The notes under the pieces were generated by a model. That model ran no database searches and had not been told where the DNA came from. It saw only the letters and a program-made list of their open reading frames with translations. This document shows, one piece after another, positions 34,627 to 42,620 of a stretch of 64,000 nucleotides of DNA; positions within the stretch are counted from its first letter, which is position 1; the number at the start of each line of letters is the position of its first letter. Position numbers and translations under genes: made by a program. Source of the stretch: Phytomonospora sp040655735 (GTDB taxonomy: Bacteria > Actinomycetota > Actinomycetes > Mycobacteriales > Micromonosporaceae); contig NZ_JBFAKK010000008.1 in the NCBI RefSeq assembly GCF_040655735.1, forward strand, positions 248,001 to 312,000, read 5' to 3'.

Positions 34627-35282
34627 CTCCCGTCCGGGTTCTGCTCGTCGACGACCAGCCGCTCATCCGCGCGGGCCTGCGGGTCTTGGCGGCCGACAGC
34701 CCCGACCTCCTCGTCGTCGGTGAGGCCGGCACCGGGGAGGAGGCGCTCGACCTCGTGCCGCGGGTGTCGCCGGACGTCGTCGTCATGGACATCCGCATGC
34801 CGGGCATGGACGGCATCCAGGCGACGGCCGCGTTGACCGCCGGCGCAAGCGGGGCACGCGTGCTGATCCTGACGACCTTCGACGACGATGACTACGTGTA
34901 CGCGGCTCTGCGGGCGGGGGCGAGCGGTTTCCTCGTCAAGGACATGGCCCTTGAGGAGATCCTGGGCGCGATCCGGGTCGTCGCCTCCGGCGACGCGCTC
35001 ATCGCCCCGGCGGTGACGCGCCGCCTGATCGCGGAGTTCGCGCGGCGCCCGGAGCCGCCGACGAAGAGGCGGGCCGTCGGCGGCCTCACCGAGCGCGAAC
35101 GCGAGGTGCTGACCCTGGTCGGGCAGGGGCTGACCAACGCCGAGCTGGCCGCGCGGCTGCACATCAGCATGGGGACGGCGAAGGCGCATGTGGCGCGGCT
35201 GCTGGCGAAGCTGGAGGCCCGCGACCGGGTGCAGCTGGTGATCGTCGCCTACGAGGCCGGGCTGGTCGGCCGGACGGGCTGA
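34623..35282 (+). CDS. NarL/LuxR-type response regulator
   Basis: The 219-residue protein has a receiver domain with VDDQPLIRAG, the phospho-acceptor Asp in VVMDIRMPGMDG near residue 54 and Lys in FLVKDM. It ends with a LuxR helix-turn-helix (LTEREREVLTLVGQGLTNAE). The ATG overlaps the kinase stop (ATGA). It probably controls the divergent exporter operon. Its 3' end overlaps the convergent DUF2306-like gene by 34 bp. Confidence 0.95.
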   Translation: MTPVRVLLVDDQPLIRAGLRVLAADSPDLLVVGEAGTGEEALDLVPRVSPDVVVMDIRMPGMDGIQATAALTAGASGARVLILTTFDDDDYVYAALRAGASGFLVKDMALEEILGAIRVVASGDALIAPAVTRRLIAEFARRPEPPTKRRAVGGLTEREREVLTLVGQGLTNAELAARLHISMGTAKAHVARLLAKLEARDRVQLVIVAYEAGLVGRTG

Positions 35283-35983
35283 GCACGCCTGCCGCCGTAC
35301 TTGCGCATGATGTACCACTCGGCGACGAGCAGGTTGACCACGAGCGCGAGCCAGGCGCCGGCGCTGGCCATGTCGTGGATCATCGCGACCTCGTTTCCCT
35401 GGTAGACGCGGGAGTTCTCCTGCGAGAAGACGACGAAGTAGAGCGGGCCGGCCCACAGCCGCGAGAACAGGATGGACAGGGTGATCGCGTAGTTGCGGAT
35501 CATCCACTTGCGATGGTCGCCGTAGCGGCGGCCGAGCGTCGCGCGCAGGCCGGCGACGCCCGTGACGACCCACAGGATCGTCGTCATCAGCAGCGCCGAC
35601 TGGTTTCCCACGCCCTGTTCGGCCCACAGCGTGACCGGGACGGCGAGGAGTGCGGCCGGGAAGATGCCCAGGTAGAAGTAGGCGCGGCCGGTCCATCGGT
35701 GGAAGCGCGGGTGGCGGCTGCGCAGGACGGGCCAGAACTGGAGCAGCCCGGCGACCGTGGCGACCGTCCCGAACGCGATGTGGGCGACGAGGAACCCGTA
35801 GCGGACCTGGTCGCCGTGCATGTCGGCGCGGCTGGTCTCGATATCAGGGGGAACGTAGGCCCAGACCGAGAAGATCAGGAGCGCGAGGGTGACGAAGGCC
35901 AGGGTGAACAGCCCCCACGGGCGGCGTCTGCGCTTGCGGGCCGGGGGAGGCGCGGGACGGGCGGTTTGGACGTCGGCGGTCAT
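35249..35983 (-). CDS. DUF2306-like membrane protein
   Basis: The 244-residue protein has a cytosolic Pro/Arg-rich start and about seven membrane helices. It contains the DUF2306 pattern: VAHIAFGTVATVAGLLQFWP, then RHPRFHRWTGRAYF with several His, and DHRKWMIRNYAITLS, whose His may bind a metal or haem. The ATG at 35983 has AAGGAG 5 nt upstream, which rejects an upstream ATG at 36034. It is divergent from a TetR regulator at 36097 and overlaps the response regulator at its 3' end. Confidence 0.82.
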   Translation of the reverse strand: MTADVQTARPAPPPARKRRRRPWGLFTLAFVTLALLIFSVWAYVPPDIETSRADMHGDQVRYGFLVAHIAFGTVATVAGLLQFWPVLRSRHPRFHRWTGRAYFYLGIFPAALLAVPVTLWAEQGVGNQSALLMTTILWVVTGVAGLRATLGRRYGDHRKWMIRNYAITLSILFSRLWAGPLYFVVFSQENSRVYQGNEVAMIHDMASAGAWLALVVNLLVAEWYIMRKYGGRRAQPVRPTSPAS

Positions 35984-36019
35984 GGCCGCTCCTTCGATCG
36001 GGGTAGGCATTAACGTACC

Positions 36020-36034
36020 ATGGATACTATCCAT
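36020..36034. promoter_or_regulatory. TetR operator between the DUF2306-like and tetR genes
   Basis: ATGGATACTATCCAT is a perfect palindrome around 36027, and the overlapping TATCCATAGGATA (36028-36040) forms a second one. The position between divergent starts fits the neighbouring TetR protein. Confidence 0.65.
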
Positions 36035-36096
36035 AGGATATTAAGCGGCGGCGCTAGGATGCGACGGCAGCGTCGAACAATGAGGAGCCGCACCAC

Positions 36097-36834
36097 ATGA
36101 CCGGTCCGAACGTGCCGCCCGAGCTGCGGCGGCTCTGGCGCATGCAGCCGTCTTCCCCGCTGGGCAGGCCGGCCGAACTCGACGTCGAACGCGTCCTGGG
36201 CGCCGCCCTCGACCTCGCCGACCGCCACGGCCTCCCCGGCGTGACCCTGCCCAAGGTCGCCGACGCGCTGGGCGTCACGAAGATGGCGCTCTACCGCTAC
36301 GTCGGGTCGAAGGACGAGCTGTTCTCGCTCCTGGCCGACATGGCCCTCACGCCACCGCCGACGGCCGAGCCCGGCGAGGACTGGCGCACGGCCCTGCGCC
36401 GCTGGGCGCTGGCCAACCGCGAGGTCTACCGCACCCACCCGTGGCTCGCGCAGCTGCCGGTGACGGGACCCCCGAGCGGCCCCAACGCCATCGCGTGGAT
36501 GGATGCGATGCTGCACATCCTGCGCGAGACCGCGCTGACCTGGCCGGAGAAGACCGGCGTCCTGCTGCTGGTCGGCGGCTGGGTACGGCAGACCGGGCTG
36601 ATCAGCGAGGAGTTCGGCTCCGGCGGCCGCGACCAGCGCGAAGTCGAGCGCGACTACGGCCGCGCCCTCATCGAACTCGTCGAGCCCGAACGCTTCCCCG
36701 ACGCGGCGAGGCTCTTCCAGTCGCAGATGTTCGAGGCGCCCGACCCCTACGACGGCGACCCCGACTTCGACTTCGGCCTGGAGACCATTCTCGACGGGGT
36801 GTCGGCCCGCATCGCCGCGGCGGCGAAACGCTGA
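36097..36834 (+). CDS. TetR/AcrR family transcriptional regulator
   Basis: The 245-residue protein has the TetR helix-turn-helix GVTLPKVADALGVTKMALYRYVGSKDELF near residue 45-75. It is a paralogue of the regulator at 6488: LRRLW, LGRPA, TGPPSGP, ERDYGRALIELVEPERFPDAARLF and LETILDGVSARI all correspond. A GGAG lies 9 nt before the ATG. It should repress the divergent DUF2306-like membrane gene through the palindrome at 36020. Confidence 0.93.
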   Translation: MTGPNVPPELRRLWRMQPSSPLGRPAELDVERVLGAALDLADRHGLPGVTLPKVADALGVTKMALYRYVGSKDELFSLLADMALTPPPTAEPGEDWRTALRRWALANREVYRTHPWLAQLPVTGPPSGPNAIAWMDAMLHILRETALTWPEKTGVLLLVGGWVRQTGLISEEFGSGGRDQREVERDYGRALIELVEPERFPDAARLFQSQMFEAPDPYDGDPDFDFGLETILDGVSARIAAAAKR

Positions 36835-36877
36835 GCCGAGTGGACAGCGGGGGCGTTGACCAGGCAGGCTTCATCCC

Positions 36878-37312
36878 GTGACCGATCCGCGCCTGCGCGA
36901 ACTCGTCTCGCTGCGGCGTGTCCGCGACCGCATCGACCGCGAGTACGCCAAGCCCCTCGACGTCCCCGCGCTGGCGCGTGGCGTGCACATGTCGGCCGGC
37001 CACCTCAGCCGCGAGTTCCGCGCCGCCTTCGGCGAATCCCCCTACAGCTACCTGATGACCCGGCGCATCGAGCGCGCCATGACGCTGCTGCGCAGGGGAG
37101 ACCTGACGGTGACGGAGGTGTGCTTCGAGGTCGGGTGCTCCTCGCTGGGGACCTTCAGCACGCGGTTCTCGGAGCTGGTCGGGATGTCGCCGAGCTCGTA
37201 CCGGCGGCTGTCGGCCGAGGAGGCGGCGGGGATTCCCCTCTGCGTGGCCAAGCAGGTCATGCGGCCGATCAGGAATAAAGAAGCACCCGCCGCCCGCGCC
37301 GACTTATCGTGA
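36878..37312 (+). CDS. AraC-type HTH regulator without effector domain
   Basis: The 144-residue protein is almost entirely the AraC DNA-binding region with two helix-turn-helices: LDVPALARGVHMSAGHLSREF and LTVTEVCFEVGCSSLGTFSTRF. No separate ligand domain is present, in contrast to ~280-residue AraC proteins. The start is GTG. It is 4 bp upstream of a VOC-family gene, a pairing often seen in actinomycetes, which suggests joint control of that enzyme. Confidence 0.92.
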   Translation: MTDPRLRELVSLRRVRDRIDREYAKPLDVPALARGVHMSAGHLSREFRAAFGESPYSYLMTRRIERAMTLLRRGDLTVTEVCFEVGCSSLGTFSTRFSELVGMSPSSYRRLSAEEAAGIPLCVAKQVMRPIRNKEAPAARADLS

Positions 37313-37316
37313 CGGC

Positions 37317-37724
37317 ATGGACTTCACCATCCACCAGAGCTACCTGCCGACCGACGACCCGGACAAGGCGCTGGAGTTCTACCGCGACGCCCTCGGCTTC
37401 GAGGTCCGCGAGGACGTCTCCGACGAAGCCGGCCGCTGGGTCACCGTCGGGCCCGCCGGGCAGCCCGACACGTCGATCGTGCTGGAGCCGCCCGCGACCG
37501 ACCCCGACATCACCGCCGAGGAGCGACGGACGATCGTCGAACTGATGGCGAAGGGCAGCCTCGGCTGCATCGTGCTGACGACGCCCGACGTGGACGCGAC
37601 CTTCGAACGCGTCCGGGCGGCCGGGGCCGACGTCGTGCAGGAGCCGGCGGACCAGCCCTACGGGCTGCGGGACTGCGCGTTTCGGGACCCGGCGGGAAAC
37701 CTGGTGAGGATCAACCAGGGGTAG
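37317..37724 (+). CDS. VOC (glyoxalase/dioxygenase) superfamily protein
   Basis: The 135-residue protein has two beta-alpha-beta-beta-beta modules: QSYLPTDDPDKALEFYRDALGFEV at the start and ERVRAAGADVVQEPADQPYGLRDCAFRDPAGNLVRI at the end, the latter with the canonical fold signature. Metal ligands of glyoxalase I are only partly evident. A TATCGT element lies 6 nt before the ATG, so it may be transcribed leaderless as well as with the AraC gene. Confidence 0.92.
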   Translation: MDFTIHQSYLPTDDPDKALEFYRDALGFEVREDVSDEAGRWVTVGPAGQPDTSIVLEPPATDPDITAEERRTIVELMAKGSLGCIVLTTPDVDATFERVRAAGADVVQEPADQPYGLRDCAFRDPAGNLVRINQG

Positions 37725-37786
37725 GCCCCCGATCCCGGCCGAGGCGGGCGCAGCGGCCCACGCCCTCGACATCACCGATCAGGCCA

Positions 37787-38150
37787 TCACCCTGGCGCCA
37801 GCACGCAGAGCTCGGCGCCCTCCGGGTCGGCGAGCACCGTCCAGGACACGTCTTCTCCCTGCCCGACGTCGGCGGGGGTGGCGCCGGCATCCCTCAAGCG
37901 CGCGATCAACTCCGCCTGGTGCGCGCGGGAGCTCGTCGCCAGGTCGAGGTGGACGCGGTTCCTCGCGCTCGTCGCGGGCTCCGTCGACGCACACGGGGGC
38001 GTCGGTCGCCGTCCAGTCGAAGCCTTCGGGGAACACGCCGGTGACCCCGTCCCCCGACCGCGCCTCCCGGCCGAGCGCCGTACCCGCCGCGAACGATCGC
38101 GCCGGGGGACGCGAGCCTCTTCCGCACCCCGCCCCGCGACGGGTACCTTC
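37787..38150 (-). pseudogene. Decayed VOC-family gene
   Basis: In one frame the C-terminal half is well kept: ARNRVHLDLATSSRAHQAEL, then ADVGQGEDVSWTVLADPEG and ELCVLAPG, as in Glyoxalase_6 proteins. Upstream the coding signal moves to another frame, with ALGREARSGDGVTG and VFPEGFDWTATDAPVCVD. A single extra base near 37980 (between GTCGAC and GAGCCC) joins them. Further 5' the sequence decays and no start is found. It is probably a pseudogene; a sequencing error explains only the one frameshift. Confidence 0.6.
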
Positions 38151-38393
38151 CCCACAACCCCGTCAGCCAGAGGGGCGCGGCGGAAGCGGAGTTCATTCCC
38201 GACGTCGGCGAGGCGACCAGTCCACACGGTGAACGTGCGGCCGGACGAGCCGGCAACTCCTACTCCGCCGTTAGGTCCGAAGAGGCGGCCGGAAAGGGGT
38301 CCCCTTTCCTTAAAACGCGCGTCATGCTGAACAGCGACGATCATGATTGTCCACATATGCGTGCTCCCGAGTACGCACCGGTAACCGAGAGCA

Positions 38394-39659
38394 GTGATGG
38401 CTGGAGCAAGCCGCCTGCGCGGCAGCGCCCGCTCACGTGCCGCCTGGACGCGCCCTGACGCGCGCGCCGGCATCGGCGCGGCCGTCGTGCTGCTCGCACT
38501 CGTCGCGGCGGTCGAACTCGCCGACGGCCCCGCCCCCCGCGTCGTGGGCCTCCTGGCCACCCCGCCGTTCGTGGCGGCGGCCTTCGCCGGCTGGCGCTCG
38601 GTGGGCCTGCTCGGCCTGGCGTGCACGATGTTCGGCCTCGGCGTCACCTCCTACGGCTCCAACAGCGTCGCCCTCGGCGAGGCGACCGACCTGGCCGCGA
38701 TCGTCGTCGCGACGGGCATCGCCATGGCCACGGCGGTCGCCCGCCAGCGCCAGCTGGACCGGATGAACACGCTCACGCGCCTGGCCTCGGTCGCGCAGGA
38801 AGCCGTCCTGAGACCTCTCGGCCCGCAGATCGGGCACCTCAACCTCGCCGCGCGCTACGTCTCGGCCAGCGTCGCCGCCGACATCGGCGGTGACCTCTAC
38901 GAGGTCGTCGACACCCCCTACGGCACGCGGATGATCATCGGCGACGTGCGCGGTAACGGTCTCGACGCCGTCCGCCTCGCCAGCACCGTCCTCGGCTCCT
39001 ACCGCCACGTGGCCTTCGAGCGCGCCGACCTGCGCGCCATCGTCGCCGACCTCGACCGCGCCGTGGCGCGCTCCGTCGGCGACGAGGACTTCGTGACCGC
39101 CGCCCTCCTCGAAGAACGCGGCGGCTCCCTCACCATCGTCAACTGCGGCCACCCGCCGCCCATGCTCCTGCGCGACGGCCGCGTCCAGCTGCTCGAACCG
39201 CCCTCGGCGGCGCCGCCGCTGGGCTTCATGCCCGTGGTCTCCCTGCGCTCGCACCGCCTCGAACCGGGCGACCGCCTCCTGCTCTACACCGACGGCCTGA
39301 CCGAGGCGCGCCGCGCCGGCGAGTTCTTCCCCATCTCCGAGCGCGCCTGGGGCCTGCTCGGGCACGGCTCCGTCGGCGACGGCCTGGCCTCGCTGGAGAG
39401 CGCGCTGCGCGAATGGGTCGGCGGGCCGCTGGACGACGACATCGCGCTCGTCCTGGTCGAGTACACCGGTCCGCGACCGGGCGTCGAGGAGGCCGCGCCG
39501 AGCTGGGCGGTCGCCGAGCGCGGCGGCAACGGCAACGGCGGGAACGCGATCGCGGGCCCGGCCGACGTCCCCACGTCGTCCGGGCCCGCATCCCCCGCTG
39601 GTGATCCCGCCCCGTCGGCCCTTCCCCCGGCCGACTCTCCCCGCGCTACCGCGCGCTGA
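38394..39659 (+). CDS. PP2C-type SpoIIE phosphatase, membrane-bound
   Basis: The 421-residue protein has three to four hydrophobic helices in the first 115 residues. The SpoIIE/RsbU-type PP2C domain follows, with metal-binding Asp residues in ADIGGDLYEV, IIGDVRGNGLDA and PLDDDIALV. A Gly/Asn/Pro-rich tail follows. It likely dephosphorylates an anti-sigma-antagonist protein in a sigma-factor partner switch; the partner genes are not here. TAACCG stands 6 nt before the GTG at 38394, supporting that start as leaderless. Confidence 0.92.
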   Translation: MMAGASRLRGSARSRAAWTRPDARAGIGAAVVLLALVAAVELADGPAPRVVGLLATPPFVAAAFAGWRSVGLLGLACTMFGLGVTSYGSNSVALGEATDLAAIVVATGIAMATAVARQRQLDRMNTLTRLASVAQEAVLRPLGPQIGHLNLAARYVSASVAADIGGDLYEVVDTPYGTRMIIGDVRGNGLDAVRLASTVLGSYRHVAFERADLRAIVADLDRAVARSVGDEDFVTAALLEERGGSLTIVNCGHPPPMLLRDGRVQLLEPPSAAPPLGFMPVVSLRSHRLEPGDRLLLYTDGLTEARRAGEFFPISERAWGLLGHGSVGDGLASLESALREWVGGPLDDDIALVLVEYTGPRPGVEEAAPSWAVAERGGNGNGGNAIAGPADVPTSSGPASPAGDPAPSALPPADSPRATAR

Positions 39660-39665
39660 GGTGCC

Positions 39666-39857
39666 TCAGCGCTCGGAGGTGAGAAGTTCCTCGACGGACA
39701 CGTACGGGCTGTCGGTGAGCTCGAAGTACTGACGAGCCAGCGACGGGCGTGCCCGATGGCGTCCGGTGTATCCCATTCGGGACACGAGCCGTGCGATTAA
39801 GGTCCGTCCGACGGGTACGTCACTACCCGTGCCCGAGGTCGCGTCAGTGCTGAACAT
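39666..39857 (-). CDS. Small hypothetical protein, 63 aa
   Basis: The frame has GGGAGGT 5 nt before the ATG, a good ribosome binding site. The sequence is basic in the middle (RMGYTGRHRARPSLARQYF) and ends DSPYVSVEELLTSER, with no Cys or membrane segment. No family is recognised. It is convergent with the phosphatase (6-bp gap) and divergent from the acyl-CoA dehydrogenase. Confidence 0.65.
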   Translation of the reverse strand: MFSTDATSGTGSDVPVGRTLIARLVSRMGYTGRHRARPSLARQYFELTDSPYVSVEELLTSER

Positions 39858-39999
39858 TCGGCACCTCCCACCTTGATGTCCGGTTCACTGTTTCAACGAA
39901 GAAGGACACGAACGGTGACGAACGTCGATGCGTCGGTAACCCGACAGGCGTGTGGCCGTTACCTGACCGGACGTATCTGGCCGACCCACTTGCCGTTGG

Positions 40000-40038
40000 T
40001 TACCCGTGAGTAATAAACTGGGGGCTACTGACGAGTAG
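40000..40038. promoter_or_regulatory. Two tandem palindromic operators before the acyl-CoA dehydrogenase
   Basis: TTACC-N4-AGTAA (40000-40013) and CTACT-N4-AGTAG (40025-40038) share the pattern YTACY-N4-AGTAR, with centres 25 bp apart. The first overlaps a possible -10 TAATAA (40011-40016) and the second covers the region just before the ribosome binding site GAGG. This fits repression of the fatty-acid gene. Confidence 0.6.
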
Positions 40039-40048
40039 GAGGCCGAGG

Positions 40049-41887
40049 ATGTCCCACTACAAGAGCAACCTTCGCGACATCGAGTTCAACCTGTTCGAGG
40101 TTTTCGGTGCCGCCGAAATGATGGGCCGAGACCTTTACGCCGACGTCGACGCGGAGACCGCCCGGGACATCCTGCGCGAGATGGACCGCATGGCCCGCGA
40201 GGACCTCGCCGAGTCCTTCGCCGACGCCGACCGCAACCCCCCGGTGTTCGACACCAAGAACAACACCGTCGCCGTCTCGGACTCCTTCCGCAAGTCCTAC
40301 GAGACCTTCATGGACGCCGAATACTGGCGCCTCGGCCTGCCCCCCGAGCTGGGCGGCACCTGGGCGCCCCGTTCGGTGATCTGGTCGCTCGCCGAACTCG
40401 TCCTGGGCTCCAACCCGGCCGTCTGGATCTACGCCAGCGGACCGAGCATGGCCCACACCCTCCACCACGAGGGCACCGACGAGCAGAAGCAGTGGGCGAA
40501 GATCTTCGCCGAGAAGCGCTGGGGCGCCACCATGGTCCTCACCGAACCCGACGCGGGCTCCGACGTCGGCGCCGGCCGCACCAAGGCCTACCTCCAGCCC
40601 GACGGCTCCTGGCACCTCGAAGGCGTCAAGCGCTTCATCACGTCCGGAGAGCACGACCTCTCCGACAACATCATCCACTACGTCCTCGCCCGCCCCGTCG
40701 GCGTCGAAGGACACGGCGGACCCGGCACCAAGGGCCTCAGCCTCTTCGTGGTCCCCAAGTACCACTTCGACGCCGAGACCGGCGAACTCGGCGAGCGCAA
40801 CGGCGTCTACGCCACCAACATCGAGCACAAGATGGGCCTCAAGGTCTCGACCACCGCCGAACTCACCTTCGGCGAGAACGCCCCCGCCAAGGGCTGGCTC
40901 ATGGGCGAGAAGCACGAGGGCATCCGCCAGATGTTCCTCATCATCGAGTACGCCCGCATGATGGTCGGCACCAAGGCCATCGCGACCCTCTCGACGGGCT
41001 ACCTCAACGCCCTCGAATACGCCAAGCAGCGCGTACAGGGCGCCGACCTGCTCACCCCCTCGAAGGACGCCCCCCGCGTGACCATCACGCACCACCCGGA
41101 CGTCCGCCGCTCCCTGCTCCTCCAGAAGGCGTACGCCGAAGGCCTCCGCGCCCTCGTCACCTACACCGCCACCTGGCAGGACCGGCAGCTCATGGCCGTC
41201 GACGCGGGCGACGAGAAGGCCGCCGACGAGGCCCAGCGCATCAACGACCTCCTGCTCCCCCTCGTCAAGGGCGTCGGATCCGAACGCGCCTACGAACTCA
41301 TCGGCTCCGAATCGCTCCAGACCTTCGGCGGCTCCGGCTTCCTCCAGGACTACCCCCTGGAGCAGTACGTCCGCGACTCGAAGATCGACACGCTCTACGA
41401 AGGCACCACCGCCATCCAGAGCCTCGACTTCCTCTTCCGCAAGATCGTCAAGGACCAGGGCTTCGCGCTCATGAAGGTCGCCGGCGAGATCCAGGCCTTC
41501 ACCGCCGCCGACGGACCGGAAGAACTCAAGCCCGTCCGCGAGGCACTCGGCAAGGCCCTGGAGAACGCGCAGGCCATGCTCGGAGCCCTCGGCGCCCACC
41601 TCGGCGCCTCCCAGGGCGAAGAACCCCGCGCCCTGTACAAGGTCGGCCTCCACTCCCGCCGACTCCTCCTCGCCATGGGCGACGTCATCGTCGGCTGGCT
41701 CCTCGCCCGCCAGGCACAGGTGGCCCTCGCCGCCATCGCCGAAGGCCGCGGAGACAACTTCTACCAGGGCAAGGTCGCCTCCGCGCGCTTCTTCGCCTCC
41801 GAAGTCCTCCCCCGACTGATCTCCGACCGCGCGATCGTCGAGAACGCGACCTACGACGCCATGGACCTCGACGAAGACGCCTTCTAA
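40049..41887 (+). CDS. Acyl-CoA dehydrogenase, large FadE5-like type
   Basis: The 612-residue length marks the large actinobacterial class related to mycobacterial FadE5. It has the FAD-binding VLTEPDAGSDVG near residue 170, the RMMVGTKAIATLSTGYLNALEYAKQR core, and the late YEGTTAIQSLDF with the catalytic Glu near residue 452. It oxidises acyl-CoA to trans-2-enoyl-CoA in the cytosol. AGGAGG lies about 12 nt before the ATG, with GAGG closer. A strong terminator follows at 41916. Two tandem palindromes precede it. Confidence 0.95.
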   Translation: MSHYKSNLRDIEFNLFEVFGAAEMMGRDLYADVDAETARDILREMDRMAREDLAESFADADRNPPVFDTKNNTVAVSDSFRKSYETFMDAEYWRLGLPPELGGTWAPRSVIWSLAELVLGSNPAVWIYASGPSMAHTLHHEGTDEQKQWAKIFAEKRWGATMVLTEPDAGSDVGAGRTKAYLQPDGSWHLEGVKRFITSGEHDLSDNIIHYVLARPVGVEGHGGPGTKGLSLFVVPKYHFDAETGELGERNGVYATNIEHKMGLKVSTTAELTFGENAPAKGWLMGEKHEGIRQMFLIIEYARMMVGTKAIATLSTGYLNALEYAKQRVQGADLLTPSKDAPRVTITHHPDVRRSLLLQKAYAEGLRALVTYTATWQDRQLMAVDAGDEKAADEAQRINDLLLPLVKGVGSERAYELIGSESLQTFGGSGFLQDYPLEQYVRDSKIDTLYEGTTAIQSLDFLFRKIVKDQGFALMKVAGEIQAFTAADGPEELKPVREALGKALENAQAMLGALGAHLGASQGEEPRALYKVGLHSRRLLLAMGDVIVGWLLARQAQVALAAIAEGRGDNFYQGKVASARFFASEVLPRLISDRAIVENATYDAMDLDEDAF

Positions 41888-41915
41888 CAGACACACGCAC
41901 CAAGGGTGAAAGACC

Positions 41916-41953
41916 AGCACCCGCCTCGGATGGTGGACACCGAGGCGGGTGCT
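41916..41953 (+). terminator. Terminator of the acyl-CoA dehydrogenase
   Basis: A 14-bp perfect stem (41916-41929 with 41940-41953) with a 10-base loop lies 28 bp past the stop, with GTTT shortly after. Confidence 0.85.
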
Positions 41954-41965
41954 GCCGTGTTTCCG

Positions 41966-42090
41966 GCGGCTTCGCCGCGGTCCGCGACTTCGTCGCGCTT
42001 GCCGCTGGGCGGGGTGGGCGGTTCCGCCTGGGACCTTCGCATGGTCGGACTTCTTTGTCCGGCTTTGCGGGGGTCCGTTTGCCTCCCCCG
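41966..42090. repeat. Cluster of five small hairpins
   Basis: Consecutive stems stand at 41966-41978, 41983-41997, 42017-42028, 42046-42061 and 42068-42090, each of 4-6 bp; the first two have TTC loops closed by C-G. The segment is non-coding, T-richer than its surroundings and lies between a terminator and the hemerythrin gene. Confidence 0.5.
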
Positions 42091-42150
42091 GGTTTTGAGG
42101 GCGAGACGGGTGGGTAGTCAGGGGCAACCCCCGACACTGGAGGCTCGACA

Positions 42151-42588
42151 ATGGACGCCGTGACCGCGATCACCGCCGATCACCGCCTGCTCGAAGATCT
42201 TGTTCGACAGGTCCGCAGCGCCAACGGCGACGAAACCGTGCTGCTCGCCGAAATCGAGGCGCGCCTCGCCGCGCACAGCCGAGCCGAGGAAGACCACGTC
42301 TACCCCGCCCTGATGCCCGGCGAACCCGTCTACCACGGCTCCCACGAACACGACGAGGTCGCCGTCAAACTCGCCGAAGCACAACGGCTCCTGGGCACCG
42401 AACGCTTCGCCGTCGCCTTCGAAGGCTTCGTCGAAGCCGTCCGCGACCACGTCGAGGAAGGACAGGAGATCCTGCCCGTCCTCGCCGACGCCGTATCGCC
42501 CGCGCGACTCGAAGACCTCGGCAACGCCTTCGAGGAGCGCCGCGTCGCCGAACTGCGCGGGGCGGGAATCGACGAACCGACACCCTGA
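42151..42588 (+). CDS. Hemerythrin HHE domain protein
   Basis: The 145-residue four-helix protein has the HHE ligand pattern: ITADHRLLEDLV with the first His, AAHSRAEEDHVYPAL with a His, Glu and His, HGSHEHDEVAVKL, and AVRDHVEEGQEILPVL. It should bind a di-iron centre and sense or store oxygen or related species. GGAGG lies 7 nt before the ATG. Confidence 0.92.
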   Translation: MDAVTAITADHRLLEDLVRQVRSANGDETVLLAEIEARLAAHSRAEEDHVYPALMPGEPVYHGSHEHDEVAVKLAEAQRLLGTERFAVAFEGFVEAVRDHVEEGQEILPVLADAVSPARLEDLGNAFEERRVAELRGAGIDEPTP

Positions 42589-42620
42589 GCCGCCCCGGCG
42601 CCCTTGCGTACCGTGAAGGC

